From Hyposmocoma kahamanoa (taxonomy: Eukaryota; Arthropoda; Insecta; Lepidoptera; Cosmopterigidae), in NCBI RefSeq assembly GCF_003589595.1, contig NW_020654175.1, positions 462,112 to 526,111 of the forward strand: a stretch of 64,000 nt of DNA, given 5' to 3'. Positions 8,817 through 18,234 of this stretch are shown here, in pieces. Position 1 is the first letter of the stretch. Every line of letters starts with the position of its first letter. The position numbers were made by a program, and so were the translations under genes. The notes under the pieces were generated by a model. The model saw only the letters and a program-made list of their open reading frames with translations. It made no database searches and was not told the DNA's origin.

Positions 8817-10061
8817 TCAGAGGTCCGGAGGGGAGGGGAAATGTGTTTCCAGTAGGGTTCTCTCCGTTTCCGCAGGGGAAGTTGTGTATGTGTTATCTAT
8901 TTTGCGTATTGAACCTAGCTCAGTTGAATTTGAGTTGCCTAGGATTTTCCTTATTCTGTTCGCTTGTGCACAAGACGTAATGTTCCCGCAGTAGCCTCGC
9001 CATGACGCGGTGCTCCTGAACCGTATGCGCTTTTTGAATTTGGATTTGGCCGTCTTGTAGTTTTCCCAGTCCTCATCCGCGCATGTGTTCATTGCTCTAT
9101 TGAAACATCTCCTTACCCTTCTTCGAAGCCTCTCAAGCTCAGGCCCCCACCAGTGTTGGCCTTGTCGCGGGGCTGAGTCACTCAGTGGGCATGCGGAGTT
9201 ATAGCTGTTCACTATGTTTGATGTTAGTTCTTTTACCTGTGTTTCTATCTGTGCTGTGTTCAGTAGTCTGCCAGGTTCCCCCAGACTCTGGTGTAGTTTG
9301 TCAGTGTATAGTTTACGATCAGTTTTTCGGGGATTTCGTTTCGGTTGTTGTTCTTTGATGGCTGTGTCTAAGCTAAATCTTATCCATCTGTGGTCCGAGA
9401 AGGATGCTTCTTCGGACACGTGCCAGTTTTGGACAAGATTTACTGCTCCTTCTGATGCTAGGGTTAGGTCTATAATTGTCCTGCATCTTTTATTTACGAA
9501 GGTTGGTACAGTACCTTTATTAAGGATTTGAAGGTTAGTTGTGAATAAGTATTCTGTTAGGTTCTTACCTCTGTCATTTGCGAGTTCCATGCCCCACAGT
9601 GGATGGTGGGCATTGGAGTCAGTAGCCACGACGATGTGCTGGCCGTTCTGCTCGCAGTACTTGATTAGCCGTTCCATTTCCTGTGGCGGTGGTACATCAG
9701 TCTCCGCCATATAGACAGAGGCGAGCACCACTTCAGGTAGGCCTGTGGCCGTGTCAGCTAAAAGCTTGACGGCACACAGGTCTCTGGAACAGAATTCTGT
9801 TAGTGGCTGTACATGTAAGTTATTAGAGTAATAGATGCAAGTTCGTGGTTTATCTGAGTTATTGGTGGATAAAAGCTTACCTCTCAGATGTGAGAGTCCA
9901 TTTATTTGGCCGCGGGCACTGATCCACGGTTCCTGGATCAGCGCCACGGCTGTGTTGTTAACCTCCAACCACTTCCGGAGCTGAACCGTTGCGGCCTGGC
10001 TGTGGTGGAGGTTGTTCTGGACGACTTGCAGTTTATTGAGCGAGGGGGATACCGCCATCAC
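8817..10061 (-). CDS. LOA-like ORF2, N-terminal part: APE endonuclease
   Basis: Endonuclease half of the outer ORF2, which nicks the target DNA. Residues: QNNLHHSQAA (16-24), IQEPW (Glu44), SVYMAE (Tyr117), ATDSNAHHPLWG (Asp148/Asn150), TIIDLTLAS (Asp198), FSDHRWI (Asp223/His224). All are typical of APE-type retrotransposon endonucleases. After LLETHFP (about residue 408) the last codons and stop belong to the inserted element, so the native protein continues at 3577 downwards, giving roughly 1,200 aa in all. The start ATG overlaps the end of ORF1 by 29 bp in another frame, suggesting stop-restart or frameshift coupling of the two ORFs. Confidence 0.9.
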   Translation of the reverse strand: MMAVSPSLNKLQVVQNNLHHSQAATVQLRKWLEVNNTAVALIQEPWISARGQINGLSHLRGKLLSTNNSDKPRTCIYYSNNLHVQPLTEFCSRDLCAVKLLADTATGLPEVVLASVYMAETDVPPPQEMERLIKYCEQNGQHIVVATDSNAHHPLWGMELANDRGKNLTEYLFTTNLQILNKGTVPTFVNKRCRTIIDLTLASEGAVNLVQNWHVSEEASFSDHRWIRFSLDTAIKEQQPKRNPRKTDRKLYTDKLHQSLGEPGRLLNTAQIETQVKELTSNIVNSYNSACPLSDSAPRQGQHWWGPELERLRRRVRRCFNRAMNTCADEDWENYKTAKSKFKKRIRFRSTASWRGYCGNITSCAQANRIRKILGNSNSTELGSIRKIDNTYTTSPAETERTLLETHFPSPPDL

Positions 10062-10830
10062 CAGACAGCAGCTCCACGTCCTCGTCCTCGCTCAATCGGA
10101 TGTCTCCCATCCCCAACACACACTCGTCGTCGCTAATGGACACCGCCGGGCATTCGTCGGTGTCCACAGGGTCGGGGGTCGGGGAGGGCCCTTTTCCTTC
10201 CCTGGTGATACCAGAGGAGGTGGAGGGCTCCGGGGAAACATCCATTTGTCCTGTGTCCTGTATTGTAGACGCTATATTCTCTGGAGGCGCGTCAGTGTAG
10301 AGGCCCCTTTTCGTTCTAAATCTCAGGTAGACCGTGCCTAACTGGAATGTGAAGCGCCGGCCATGCCCCAGGACAGTGGGGACCAGATCTTCGGGGAGGC
10401 TCACCACCACGAAGGTATGCCCACTTTGCTGATTCAGCTTGTGGACAAGCCAGCGGTGAGCCTCCGCCCACTTGTTTTGCCACTTGAGGATGCGACCGAT
10501 TCGGCGCGCATCCTCCCATTTGCCAGGGAGTAGAAGTCCGCAGACCACCCTCCGGGGAGCCTCCACCCCATTTTTCAACGAGAGGGGCTCCCCGGAAGGC
10601 AGCCTGATGGTGCTGACGGCGTCCTCCAGCCACTGGAAAGTGGCCTTATCGTGACACCACAGTTTCAAGGCCCCATCGCCGTAGACGGGTTTTCCTCGAA
10701 ACTGTGGGCCGACGTCATCCTCGCCGCATTCCTCGGCTCCTTGAGTGAGAAGCTCACATAGGGCCTCCTGTATGGTGTCAGCATCGGGGCTCCGTATGAA
10801 ACCTGTTTTAGCCGAGGTAATAACCGCCAT
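10033..10830 (-). CDS. LOA-like ORF1, C-terminal part: DUF4780-like
   Basis: A 265-aa frame holding the conserved half of ORF1. The stretch from TGFIRSPDADTIQEAL through GALKLWCHDKATFQWLEDAV to VVCGLLLPGKWEDARRIGRILKWQNKW has the pattern of DUF4780, a domain found in ORF1 of LOA-type elements. The C-terminal 90 residues are acidic and Ser/Pro-rich. The ATG at 10830 is probably not the real start: the adjacent frame (10665-11504) reads smoothly into this one at the motif SYAEATN, so one base has been lost or gained near 10830. Its stop lies inside the ORF2 start region. Confidence 0.75.
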   Translation of the reverse strand: MAVITSAKTGFIRSPDADTIQEALCELLTQGAEECGEDDVGPQFRGKPVYGDGALKLWCHDKATFQWLEDAVSTIRLPSGEPLSLKNGVEAPRRVVCGLLLPGKWEDARRIGRILKWQNKWAEAHRWLVHKLNQQSGHTFVVVSLPEDLVPTVLGHGRRFTFQLGTVYLRFRTKRGLYTDAPPENIASTIQDTGQMDVSPEPSTSSGITREGKGPSPTPDPVDTDECPAVSISDDECVLGMGDIRLSEDEDVELLSGDGGIPLAQ

Positions 10831-11504
10831 GAGTTAGTTGCCTCGGCGTATGATTTGTTCTGGGCGGGCCTCTCAACTTTCTGCCGCTTGTGCTCGCCTC
10901 TAGGAGAGATCGTCTCATCGAGGCGTGCCCGTTTGGCATTGGTCGAGGACCTCTGCGCCTTGTCCGCCGGTTTGCTCTTAGAAAGGAGGGGGGCCCTTCC
11001 AGGGGGTTGCGAGTCCGGTCTAGGGAGCCGCTTTGATGCGGTCCCAGAACCATCGTCGCCAGCCACTGGGGGCCTCGCCTCTCCCTCCTTCTGCTGGGTG
11101 TTGCTCGCGTTTTGAAGTCGCTCGCGCTCTCGGAGCCGACTCCGTTTGTTCTTTCGGGCAGGGCGTCCCCTGCTCCCACTGGGAGCTGGAGGTGGTCGCT
11201 TGCCCTGGCCACTTTCCCCTTCCATGCGGATGGGTGCCGTGGTTTTGGGCTTGCGACTCACCAGAGTCCACCCTGCCTCAAGGGCTGTGTGCGTTGGGTT
11301 CTGCGATGCAGAGCCAGGTGTCTGAGCGGGGACCACGGAGCACGAGGCTCGGGCCACTACCGCTGGTGTTGGGCCAGCACCGGCATCGGTACGCGGTTGG
11401 CCTTGGGGTTTCCCCTTTGGCCTACCACTCACCGTAGGGCGCTGGTCTGTGTTTGATTTTGTGCTTGATGGGGCACTTTTGGGTTTCCCCTCCAGTACCA
11501 CCAT
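10665..11504 (-). pseudogene. LOA-like ORF1, N-terminal part, frameshifted
   Basis: A 279-aa frame starting MVVLEGKPKS. It is low-complexity, rich in Pro, Gly, Arg, Lys and Ser, with basic clusters such as KNKRSRLRERERL, as in the disordered N-termini of LOA ORF1 proteins. Coding identity holds to SYAEATN (about 10834). The last 55 or so codons are out-of-frame read-through of the DUF4780 part. A single-base indel therefore separates it from the 10033-10830 frame. ORF1 is much more GC-rich than the surrounding genome. Confidence 0.65.
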
Positions 11505-11511
11505 CTTGAAC

Positions 11512-11640
11512 CCTTAAATTAATTTGTAAATTTGTGAAGACGGCTGTCAAGAACAGCTACTTTATTTTTAATTTTCGTATTAATATTATTTCTATAACTA
11601 TTTTTCATTAAAACTTACGTTAAACTTCTCTCTCATATAT
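11512..11640 (-). pseudogene. CR1-type RT fragment (C-terminus)
   Basis: TTTGTGAAGACGGCTGTC and the following 90 bp match 56128-56215, part of a CR1/Jockey-like RT C-terminus (encoding the NRNKLAFLDSRLHK region). It lies just outside the LOA-like 5' end and is interrupted or truncated there. Confidence 0.6.
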
Positions 11641-11655
11641 GGTACCAGATTGCTA

Positions 11656-11760
11656 GCACATGGGACGTGTTTCAGAGTGACGGCGCAGTGGCTGAGCCTG
11701 TCAGATCTATGTGATTTGAAGTTCTGAGTAGCACTACAACTGCGATTGGACAGTTCCGAG
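11656..11760 (+). repeat. R300, middle part
   Basis: GCACATGGGAC to GGACAG, with small deletions. Neither end is present. Confidence 0.6.
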
Positions 11761-12065
11761 TCTTTCTACATAAGTTTTGTTTATAGTGACCCTTCTAATC
11801 AACTTCTTGGTTATACGGGAAACCACTATAACCAGTGCAAGCATAGGGATCTTATAAGTTCATGTTCTGACCCTAGATCAGCCCATGATCAGCCCAACTT
11901 CATACGGTTCCCAAAAGGCCAGTGCCTCGAGTAACAGCAGTGCTATGGACAGCCAATCTTTCTACATTGCTTTTGATTATAGTGACCTTCCCTACGGACC
12001 TTTAGTGTATACAAAAAGGTCACTATAACCTGTGCGTGCACAGAAAACTTCTATGTTCAGGTTCT
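11760..12065. repeat. Two diverged tandem hairpin units
   Basis: Each unit has TCTTTCTACAT, TTATAGTGACC, a complementary CACTATAACC about 35-45 nt later, and TTCTGACC-AGATCAGCC. The second unit (11940-12065) has the better stem, TATAGTGACC against GGTCACTATA. The spacing is about 190 bp. Function unknown. Confidence 0.5.
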
Positions 12066-12339
12066 GACCCCAGATCAGCCAGTGTAACTGGGTTGTCACA
12101 GACCATTTGAATGAAGTCATCCGGTGGGCCGCGCAGGGTGCACGTACGGTACCCTCCCTATTTTCCAAATAGGTACCGGAGCTGTAGGCACACTCACTTC
12201 CCGTTGCGCATTGCGCAACTAACGGTTGCTAAGCCATTGACTCTAAAGTCCACTATCAAATCTCCTTTTTGATGGCGGAGCTGTGAGACACGCTCACATC
12301 CCGACGCCGCCCGGTGCCGATGCGTCTCTCTAGTTCCTA
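12066..12339. repeat. GC-richer stretch with a short internal duplication
   Basis: GGAGCTGTAGGCACACTCAC (12179) and GGAGCTGTGAGACACGCTCA (12275) are related segments 96 bp apart, in sequence richer in GC than the surroundings. No ORF; origin unknown. Confidence 0.35.
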
Positions 12340-12412
12340 CAAATAACTGCTATGGACAGGCATGTCGCTTGCTACTAGCCTGTTCTTCCCGTCACTTGGT
12401 GTTAAAAAAGAA
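12340..12412 (+). repeat. R300, 3' end
   Basis: From GCTATGGACAGGC to CACTTGGTGTTAAAAAA. This copy shows the A-rich terminus. Confidence 0.65.
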
Positions 12413-13028
12413 AGTATCATCTACTTTTGTCCCGCCTTCTGAGAGTCTTCCTCCTGGACACAAATTGCCATGGCCGATCTGGAAGTCTTTATAGGCTTCG
12501 GATCCAAGTTGGTCGGAGTAAAACAATTTGTTCAGGTGGGGATATTCGGATGGTTTTAAATTGGATTGTTTAAACGATGACCCACCTCATATCATACCCT
12601 GAGAGAGCTAACACCTTCACGCTTCAGTATTTGATGACGGCTACTAGCGACGCGGTCGTCGTGGCTGAGTTATGGGCCACAAAAGTATAGGGTACGCCAT
12701 CATATGTAGGTCACATTATCTGTCAATATCAGGTGAATTCTGTGGCCAGGCGTGTATCTATTATATATATATATATAACCATAGTACCTCTAATTCGACT
12801 TCCGATATCTTTTGATATGTCCTGTGACGTGGGCTATAATTGATTGATGTGGTAAATATAAGGGTGCATTGGATGGCCCATTAAGATATTTGCTTTGTCA
12901 TACTAGATTCGATGTTTTCGCCCCTCGATCGTGTATCGACTGTTTATGTTGCACTGCTAAACGTGGGTATCTTTTAGTAGCCAAAATCAAATACATCCTG
13001 CACTTATTATTGATAGAAATATTTATTA
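12413..13028. other. No gene; weak repeat similarity
   Basis: Contains (AT)n at 12762-12778. The part near 12600-12705 is weakly similar to 55305-55395 (ATGACGGCTACTAGCGACGC against ATGGCGGCCACTAGTGACGC). Nothing else is recognised. Confidence 0.4.
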
Positions 13029-13135
13029 CAAATCGGCCGCCCGCCCCCTTTTACATTTGGACATCCAGACGTATGGCGGGTTGTCTTCCCTGCTTGGTCG
13101 ATATTCCCGCCAGGCATACCATTACTTTTTGATGG
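13029..13135 (+). pseudogene. Non-LTR RT C-terminal fragment
   Basis: Translation gives PFYIWTSRRMAGCLPCLVDIPARHTITF. This corresponds to the FHQRTTRAGLRCHSWTVSSIPSRTKKF region of the fragment at 33525. It is a short remnant with changed key residues, abutting an R300 copy. Confidence 0.5.
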
Positions 13136-13420
13136 GACGATCAAGTCGTGCCCCTTTCGTGGTAAGCTACACGCCTGTCCATACAATGCTCCATAGGTAC
13201 AGTGCCACTCAAAACTTTAAATTGCAAAGATCTGAGGGGCACTGCGTCCGCGCCCGACACCCTGAAACATAAAGTTGGCAAGTCTCAGTTGCCTATAGTT
13301 TCACCAGTATCAAAACCGGAACGCAGTAATGCTCACATTACTGCTTGACGGTAGAAATAGGTATGGTGGCAGTACTTCCTTGGACGAACTCTTTCACAAG
13401 GAGTTTTACTGCTGTTATTA
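13130..13420 (-). repeat. R300, near full length
   Basis: One of the most complete copies. It has the perfect hairpin GCAGTAAT/ATTACTGC (13324-13345) and both ends. Confidence 0.75.
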
Positions 13421-13800
13421 TATTACTGCTACATTCTTGTAACGTCTTTACAACCTGTATAACACATGATGAAAATAAATTAATTTGAGTATATTCTACA
13501 GTTAATGGCTTTTATGCCTTTCAAGTGGATCTGGCAATGTAATAACCAATACCCGTTAAGCCTCTGGTCATCTTAGCGACTATCGATGTCATAGCGTGTA
13601 ACGCTGATACAGGGCCTCTGGAAACGACCTGGTGACGGTGACCATACGCTGCATAAAATCCGGACGCGTTTGGAATGGAACCTTTCTGGTTGGAAATTTC
13701 GCCTCAGTGTTGTGTAAAACCACTGTTTTATAAATTGTCTAACAATGTTGCCACTTGACGACTGTTCCTACTCTGATAAACCACTTTTTTAACACAGTTT
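13421..13800. other. No recognisable feature
   Basis: Unique-looking AT-rich DNA between R300 and SINE-A. Confidence 0.4.
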
Positions 13801-13802
13801 GT

Positions 13803-13992
13803 ATACATATAATACATATAACGCACACACTCAAGATAGCCCCGCACTAGGGAAACCCTGTGTCGCGGGTGCCATGGACACACACATAGACAACCACAAA
13901 TTACACCCCAACTCACGAGAGAAATAAATGTAGGCCATACAAATCTTTCTTCCGGCCCGGGAATCGAACCGTTTTCGGCTACGGAGGCAGTT
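13803..13992 (-). mobile_element. SINE-A (tRNA-derived), internal deletion
   Basis: Carries the SINE-A body (TTTATTTCTCTCGTGAGTT, GGTTGTCTATGTGTGTGTCC, CAGGGTTTCCCTAGTGCGGG on the minus strand) and the B box GGTTCGATTCCC, but lacks about 35 bp between the A and B boxes found in the 15380 copy. Confidence 0.8.
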
Positions 13993-14945
13993 AAAGCAGT
14001 ATCGAAGTTGACATGGAACAAAGTGTATTTTCACTATGTCCTGTCAAACATTAGGTATATAAACATATTGAAGGTATATTCAAGGTAGAATAAACTAGGT
14101 GTGACTAGGTTTTTTCGTGCACCCATGGATTTAATAAGTCAGTAATTTTGACGCGGCAATAGTTATTTAGGTCAATTTTAATGATAATAATTGGAAAATG
14201 CAACTAGATATCAAAATAATAGTAATTTAAATAACGTCAAAAATTTGACAATCATGTTGCATTGAGAATAATTACCTTGAAATAGCGAATATTAATGACG
14301 TGGTTAGTTGATAGGTAATTAGTAAGGTTATCTGGCATATTAATATTGTTCTGTTTCTCTATAAAGCTACATAACGCCTTAAGAGAATTTTATTACTGCT
14401 AGTGCATGATACAAATAATAATAACAAATTGGACTAATTCTCATAGATAACCCCGATTAGCATATTTCCTAATATATGAAAAGAATCTGGTCACCCTACG
14501 CCAGCCATTAGTGCAGAATTGAGGTCAATTGTTGTTTGCCCATTGGCTCGTCGGCGGCCATGTTTGAAATAATTTGGAAATGGAACGCGCTCCGTCGGGA
14601 GCCGTTATCGTACTTTTTTAATGTACTGATTATTTTTTCACCCAGTATATTGTTTTTGCGTATCGTTGCACCCCGTGTGCTTTTTGAAGAAACCCATTGT
14701 TTTAAATTGGAATGTTAAGTACTTTATTAATAAAAACGCCACGTATTATAAAATACCACAATACATACAACATCAAGTCTGTCTCCCGCTAGTGTAAGCA
14801 GAGACTACAGACCTGCATCTGATAATGCTCTTTCATACATGCTCATTTCATCCTGATACTTTTAACATGATCTTTTTAAAATCCAGGTCTACTTCTCTAT
14901 AATTATAACATGTGTAGCACCAGTCTTGTGTAAATGCCATATATT
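13993..14945. other. No gene found
   Basis: AT-rich sequence. A 60-codon frame at 14536-14718 has no recognisable motif. Nothing else was seen. Confidence 0.4.
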
Positions 14946-15165
14946 ACTGTAGAAGTAGTAGAGGTCCGTGTGAAAGTGTTTGTCCTTGTAAGTACTTACT
15001 GCTTTCCGGTTTTGAAGGGTAAGGGTGCTGGTGAAATTACAGGCACATGGGACTTGTCAACTTATGTCTCAGGGTGACGGCCGCAGTGGCAGTGCCTCTA
15101 AGATCTTTGTGGTTTAAAGCTCTGAATGGCATTGCAACTGTTATAGACAGGCGTGTCGCTTATTT
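14946..15165 (+). repeat. R300, lacking 3' end
   Basis: From GTAGAAGTAGTAGAGG to GCGTGTCGCTT. The hairpin region is deleted to CTTACTGC. It abuts an ACCGACTT-type repeat. Confidence 0.75.
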
Positions 15166-15189
15166 ATTTACTTATAATAAGACTCTTGG

Positions 15190-15379
15190 AAACTTACAGA
15201 TCAACCCAAACCAGTATAGAGTCCTAAAAAAACTGACCGCATAGTTTGCCACCCTTAGAGGTGGAAAATTTTGTTTAAATTTAAATGGGACCACAATTGA
15301 GGCACCTCATACCGTCCAACGTATGTTCGAGTCGAATTGAGGAGGAAAAAAGGAGCCTTCCTTTTTTTGAAGTCGGTTA
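15190..15379 (-). repeat. ACCGACTT-type repeat, deleted copy
   Basis: Related to the fuller copy at 49335: AGAGTCCTAAAAAAACTGACC, CACCCTTAGAGGTGG, TCGAATTGAGGA and GAAGTCGGTTA. Its terminal GTCGGTTA is the target of the SINE-A insertion that follows. Confidence 0.65.
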
Positions 15380-15603
15380 TAATAATAATAAATAAATAAC
15401 GCACACACTCAACATAGCCCCTCACTAGGGAAACCCTGTGTCGCGGGTGCCATGGACACACACATAGACAACCAACAAATTACACCCAAACTCACGAGAG
15501 AAATAATTGTAGGCCATACAAATATTTCTCCCGGCCCGGGAATCGAACCTGGGACCTCTGCGTGGCAGTCCGGCATGGTAACCGTTCGGCCACGGAGGCA
15601 GTT
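15380..15603 (-). mobile_element. SINE-A (tRNA-derived), full length
   Basis: Full copy on the minus strand: tRNA-like head with A box GTGGCCGAACGGTTACC and B box GGTTCGATTCCCGGG, body, and an AT-rich (TTA)n tail. The flanks AGTCGGTTA and AGTAGGTTA look like a 9-bp target duplication with one mismatch. The head resembles a tRNA but the tail and copy number show a SINE rather than a functional tRNA gene. It would be transcribed by pol III and mobilised by a partner non-LTR element. Confidence 0.88.
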
Positions 15604-15749
15604 AGTAGGTTAAAAATGAGATACATAAAATTAGAAATATAAAATACAGGAGTACCTAGATTTACAATAATTTAAGTTTCCATGACGTGGTACTGCAGCT
15701 ATGAGCTGAGACAAATTGTCCGTGAACACATCGGCATGATAATTGTTTA

Positions 15750-15802
15750 CCATCGGGCACACGACTTGTTCATCCCCTCATTTGGTATCGTAAAAAATAT
15801 GG
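15750..15802 (+). repeat. R300, 3' end
   Basis: GGGCACACGACTTGTTC to TTTGGTATCGTAAAAAAT. Confidence 0.6.
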
Positions 15803-15831
15803 TTCCAGGCTATTTGATATAAAAAACATAA

Positions 15832-16212
15832 TTCGCACTGCTGTTACAATAGTGTTGAAACTCAAAATATGTGAAATTTAATATTAAGCATTACTGAACG
15901 TAAAATTTCATTGTCTACACGTCAAAAAAGTCATTGGAATATTGTAAGAAACAATTAAAAGATAATCTACTTAACTCAATATGAGACACACCTTATGTGG
16001 GCTGGTTCTGGCCAAAATAATCCGTATTCAAAAACATTAAATTATTTTTTCCATTTTATTGTTAAATATATTTGAGAAATTGTTTGTGTCTGTAATAAAC
16101 TATATTATATAAATTTTAATGATTTCCTTTGCGGGAAGTGAGTAATTTGTTTACATCTATTCTGAGAAAGTCCTTTTTTTAGTTAATACACTATTATATT
16201 AACAGTGCGATA
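15832..16212. repeat. Dispersed repeat, pair of 27720-28200
   Basis: About 380 bp shared with 27720-28200 in the same direction: ACTCAAAATATGTGAAATT, AATATTGTAAGAAACAATTA, GTGTCTGTAATAAACT and AGTTAATACA-TATTATATT. No coding frame or recognised class. Confidence 0.6.
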
Positions 16213-16484
16213 TATTACTTTCCCAAAAATGTTATTCAATTACGACAGTTTATAAATTGAGAGTGCGCTGTTATATGGGGCAAATAGGCCAATATTACTA
16301 ACTTACGTATTTAACGGACCGGTCAATAAGGAAACAAAGGACGTTGTTAACCGGTCAACTCTAATAAAGAAAAAATAAATACCTATAATACCTATTTCCT
16401 CACGCGGCTTCCTTCCTTATTAAGTCGAGTGAGTAGAATAATATTTCATATATTTAAATATCATCAACTCATTGTATGTATTTA

Positions 16485-16640
16485 GTAGCAGTAGAGTTCC
16501 TCGTGAAAGAGTTCGTCTAAGGATGTACTGCCACCTTACTTCTTATGTCAGCATTACTGTGTTTCGGTTTTGAAAGGTAAGGGTTGTGTTGAAATTACAG
16601 ACACATAGGACTTGTCAACTTATGTCTCAGGGAGACTATT
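16485..16640 (+). repeat. R300, 5' half
   Basis: From AGTAGCAGTAGAGTTCC to CTTATGTCTCAGGG, then switches abruptly to the palindrome-rich segment. Confidence 0.7.
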
Positions 16641-16684
16641 TAAAGCTTACCATCACCATAGCTGTTGGGCACGGGCAGTGTTGG

Positions 16685-16822
16685 CCAATGCAAGACCAAG
16701 ATGATGCTAAGCCCGGTATTGGTCTTGCATCACTACAGTCGAGCTTGGTCATTAAGACCAAGCCTGACTGTCAAGCAAGAGTCCTGAAGCAAAACCAAGA
16801 TCTTGGTTTTGCTTCAGGAGTC
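16685..16822. repeat. Chain of three palindromes
   Basis: TGCAAGACCAA/TTGGTCTTGCA (16689-16699 and 16719-16729), GCTTGGTC/GACCAAGC (16743-16763), and a perfect palindrome with no loop, 16782-16819 (19-bp arms, centre AGATCT). All are built on the AAGACCAAG motif. Confidence 0.75.
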
Positions 16823-17140
16823 TAACAAGTCTTGAAATTAACATTGTTTTTGACATTATTGTTATAAAATTAATTAGAACAATAAAATGCTACCGCTAGT
16901 AAAGTCGTGTCGTGTGTTTGCTTTTCGTGTGTCCAAACGTGTCAAATATCAAACTCGAAAAGCCACAATCCAAGTCAGTTTCCTTCATTTTTTTCCGTCC
17001 TCTAAGCAGTTTCTCAAAGATTTTTCCTTGTATTTATTTCTTTTCCCCGCCATTTGTTTTTCTTAGTCAAAAATTGAAGAGACAAGACTAAGGATTGGTG
17101 TGGATAATTGTCACATAATTATCGTGATAATAAAATCAAA
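16823..17140. other. No recognisable feature
   Basis: AT-rich spacer between the palindromes and an RTE remnant. Confidence 0.4.
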
Positions 17141-17142
17141 GC

Positions 17143-17420
17143 AAAGAAATATCTTGCCAAATTCGAGGAACTAAAGTGATCGACATAGCTCGCAAAATCG
17201 GCAGGCTTAAGTGACAGTGGGCCGGGCATATTTGCAGGAGAGTTGATCGCCGATTGGGCAGACTTCTCAGGAATGGCGACCACGTCAGGGAAAACTTAGT
17301 ATAGGATCTCCTGCGGCAAGATAAACGGACGACCTGAGAAAGGCTGGATGCATGCGCCACAAGACTGGGAGAGTTGTGTGTGTGGAGTGGAGGCTTATGT
17401 CCAGCAATGTACGCGTGTAA
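17143..17420 (+). pseudogene. RTE retrotransposon 3' remnant
   Basis: The plus frame reads VIDIARKIGRLKWQWAGHICRRVDRR with later stops, matching the RTE-clade RT C-terminus (IDIARRI motif, GHI-RR) seen at 41241. The end is near GCTGATGATA, as in RTE 3' termini. Broken by stop codons. Confidence 0.7.
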
Positions 17421-17679
17421 GCTGATGATAACAAATTCGAACCCTGTTAAGCTTAGCTTGATTGTCAAGGGATATTTCTGGAGACAATATTAAACAAGCC
17501 TTCAATTGCATTTTAAATTTTGGTGATGACTTACAATAAATGACGTTGACAGATACTAGGGAACGTCTTACAATACTGATATTCATTTCAAACCAAACGC
17601 ATCAATACCTGATGCCCATTTGTCTGAGTTTGAGGTTATTGCAATACGCTAGATTCTCGTAGACTCAGTTTTACTCTCA

Positions 17680-17795
17680 CTCAAAATCTTGAAGCTTCAG
17701 GCTTGATTTTGCTAAAATCAAGGTCTTGCAAAAATTCAAGAACAAGACTGAGACTGATTTTGAGCAACACCAGGCAAGGATCTCATCTAAAAAGT
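17680..17795. repeat. Second AAGACCAAG-like palindromic patch
   Basis: CTTGATTTTGCTAAAATCAAG (17703-17723) is a hairpin with a minimal loop, followed by CAAGAACAAGACTGAGACTG. Related in style to 16685-16822. Confidence 0.45.
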
Positions 17796-17934
17796 GTATT
17801 TAAGCCACAATCTGCCGACTACACACGTTTTGTTTTATTTGTTGTACCTTCTTCGACGTGCAGGTTTTATCACGACGTATTTGGTCATTACCGATAGGTA
17901 CCACCACTAAAATATTCATAAATAAGCTGACAAA

Positions 17935-18110
17935 ACTAAAGTAGCCGACGTAGGTAGTAAAATCAATAAGATGGTAGTGGGCCGGTCATGTCTGCAGGAA
18001 GGTGATTGCTGACAGAGCAGACTTGTTCTAGAGTGGAGACAATGACAAAGCCAATTTAGTGTAGGACGCCACAAGACCGGATGAATTGGTGTGCTCAGCA
18101 GGAATGGGCA
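17935..18110 (+). pseudogene. RTE retrotransposon 3' remnant
   Basis: AGATGGTAGTGGGCCGGTCATGT through CACAAGACCGGATG parallels 17195-17370. Heavily decayed, no open frame. Confidence 0.55.
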
Positions 18111-18234
18111 ATAGAAAAAACATCGATATTATCGCCTTGATAGTATTTACAGTGTCGATATTTGTCTTGAGATCGATAATTAAACACACAAAATTTAAGT
18201 TGTAGAAAATTTCATTAAAGAAAAACCTGTTTTT

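Larger units (their letters stand above)
3582..8835 (-). mobile_element. CR1/Jockey-group non-LTR element, full length
   Basis: About 5.25 kb, inserted in the same direction inside the LOA-like ORF2. The flanks GGGAAAT (3575-3581 and 8836-8842) are the target-site duplication. Order from its 5' end: 5' UTR with two related units of about 210 bp, ORF1 (312 aa), a spacer of about 400 bp, ORF2 (970 aa, EN+RT, no RNase H), a 3' UTR with GT-rich tract and stem-loop, and an (ATT)n end. Lack of RNase H, FADD in the RT and the microsatellite 3' end fit the CR1/Jockey group. I cannot fix the clade by eye. Both ORFs are intact, so the insertion is likely recent. Confidence 0.88.
1088..11515 (-). mobile_element. 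LOA-like non-LTR retrotransposon, interrupted
   Basis: Near-full-length non-LTR retrotransposon on the minus strand. It has ORF1 (10033-11504) and an ORF2 split into an endonuclease part (8817-10061) and an RT/RNase H part (1177-3537). The gap is filled by another retrotransposon (3582-8835). On either side of that insertion the outer frame reads ...LETHFP and then GCRFVQDD..., which is one continuous protein once the 7-bp duplication GGGAAAT is allowed for. DUF4780-type ORF1, APE endonuclease, RT, RNase H and a CCHC knuckle together point to the R1/LOA/I group, probably LOA. The 3' end is a run of ACCAAGT heptamers. The 5' end is set approximately, where homology to a CR1-type fragment begins (about 11512). 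Confidence 0.85.

Noticed and set aside
15541..15603. Possible tRNA gene (good A and B boxes)
   Set aside because: Part of SINE-A: same tRNA-like head followed by the same body and tail in seven places; acceptor stem not properly paired.
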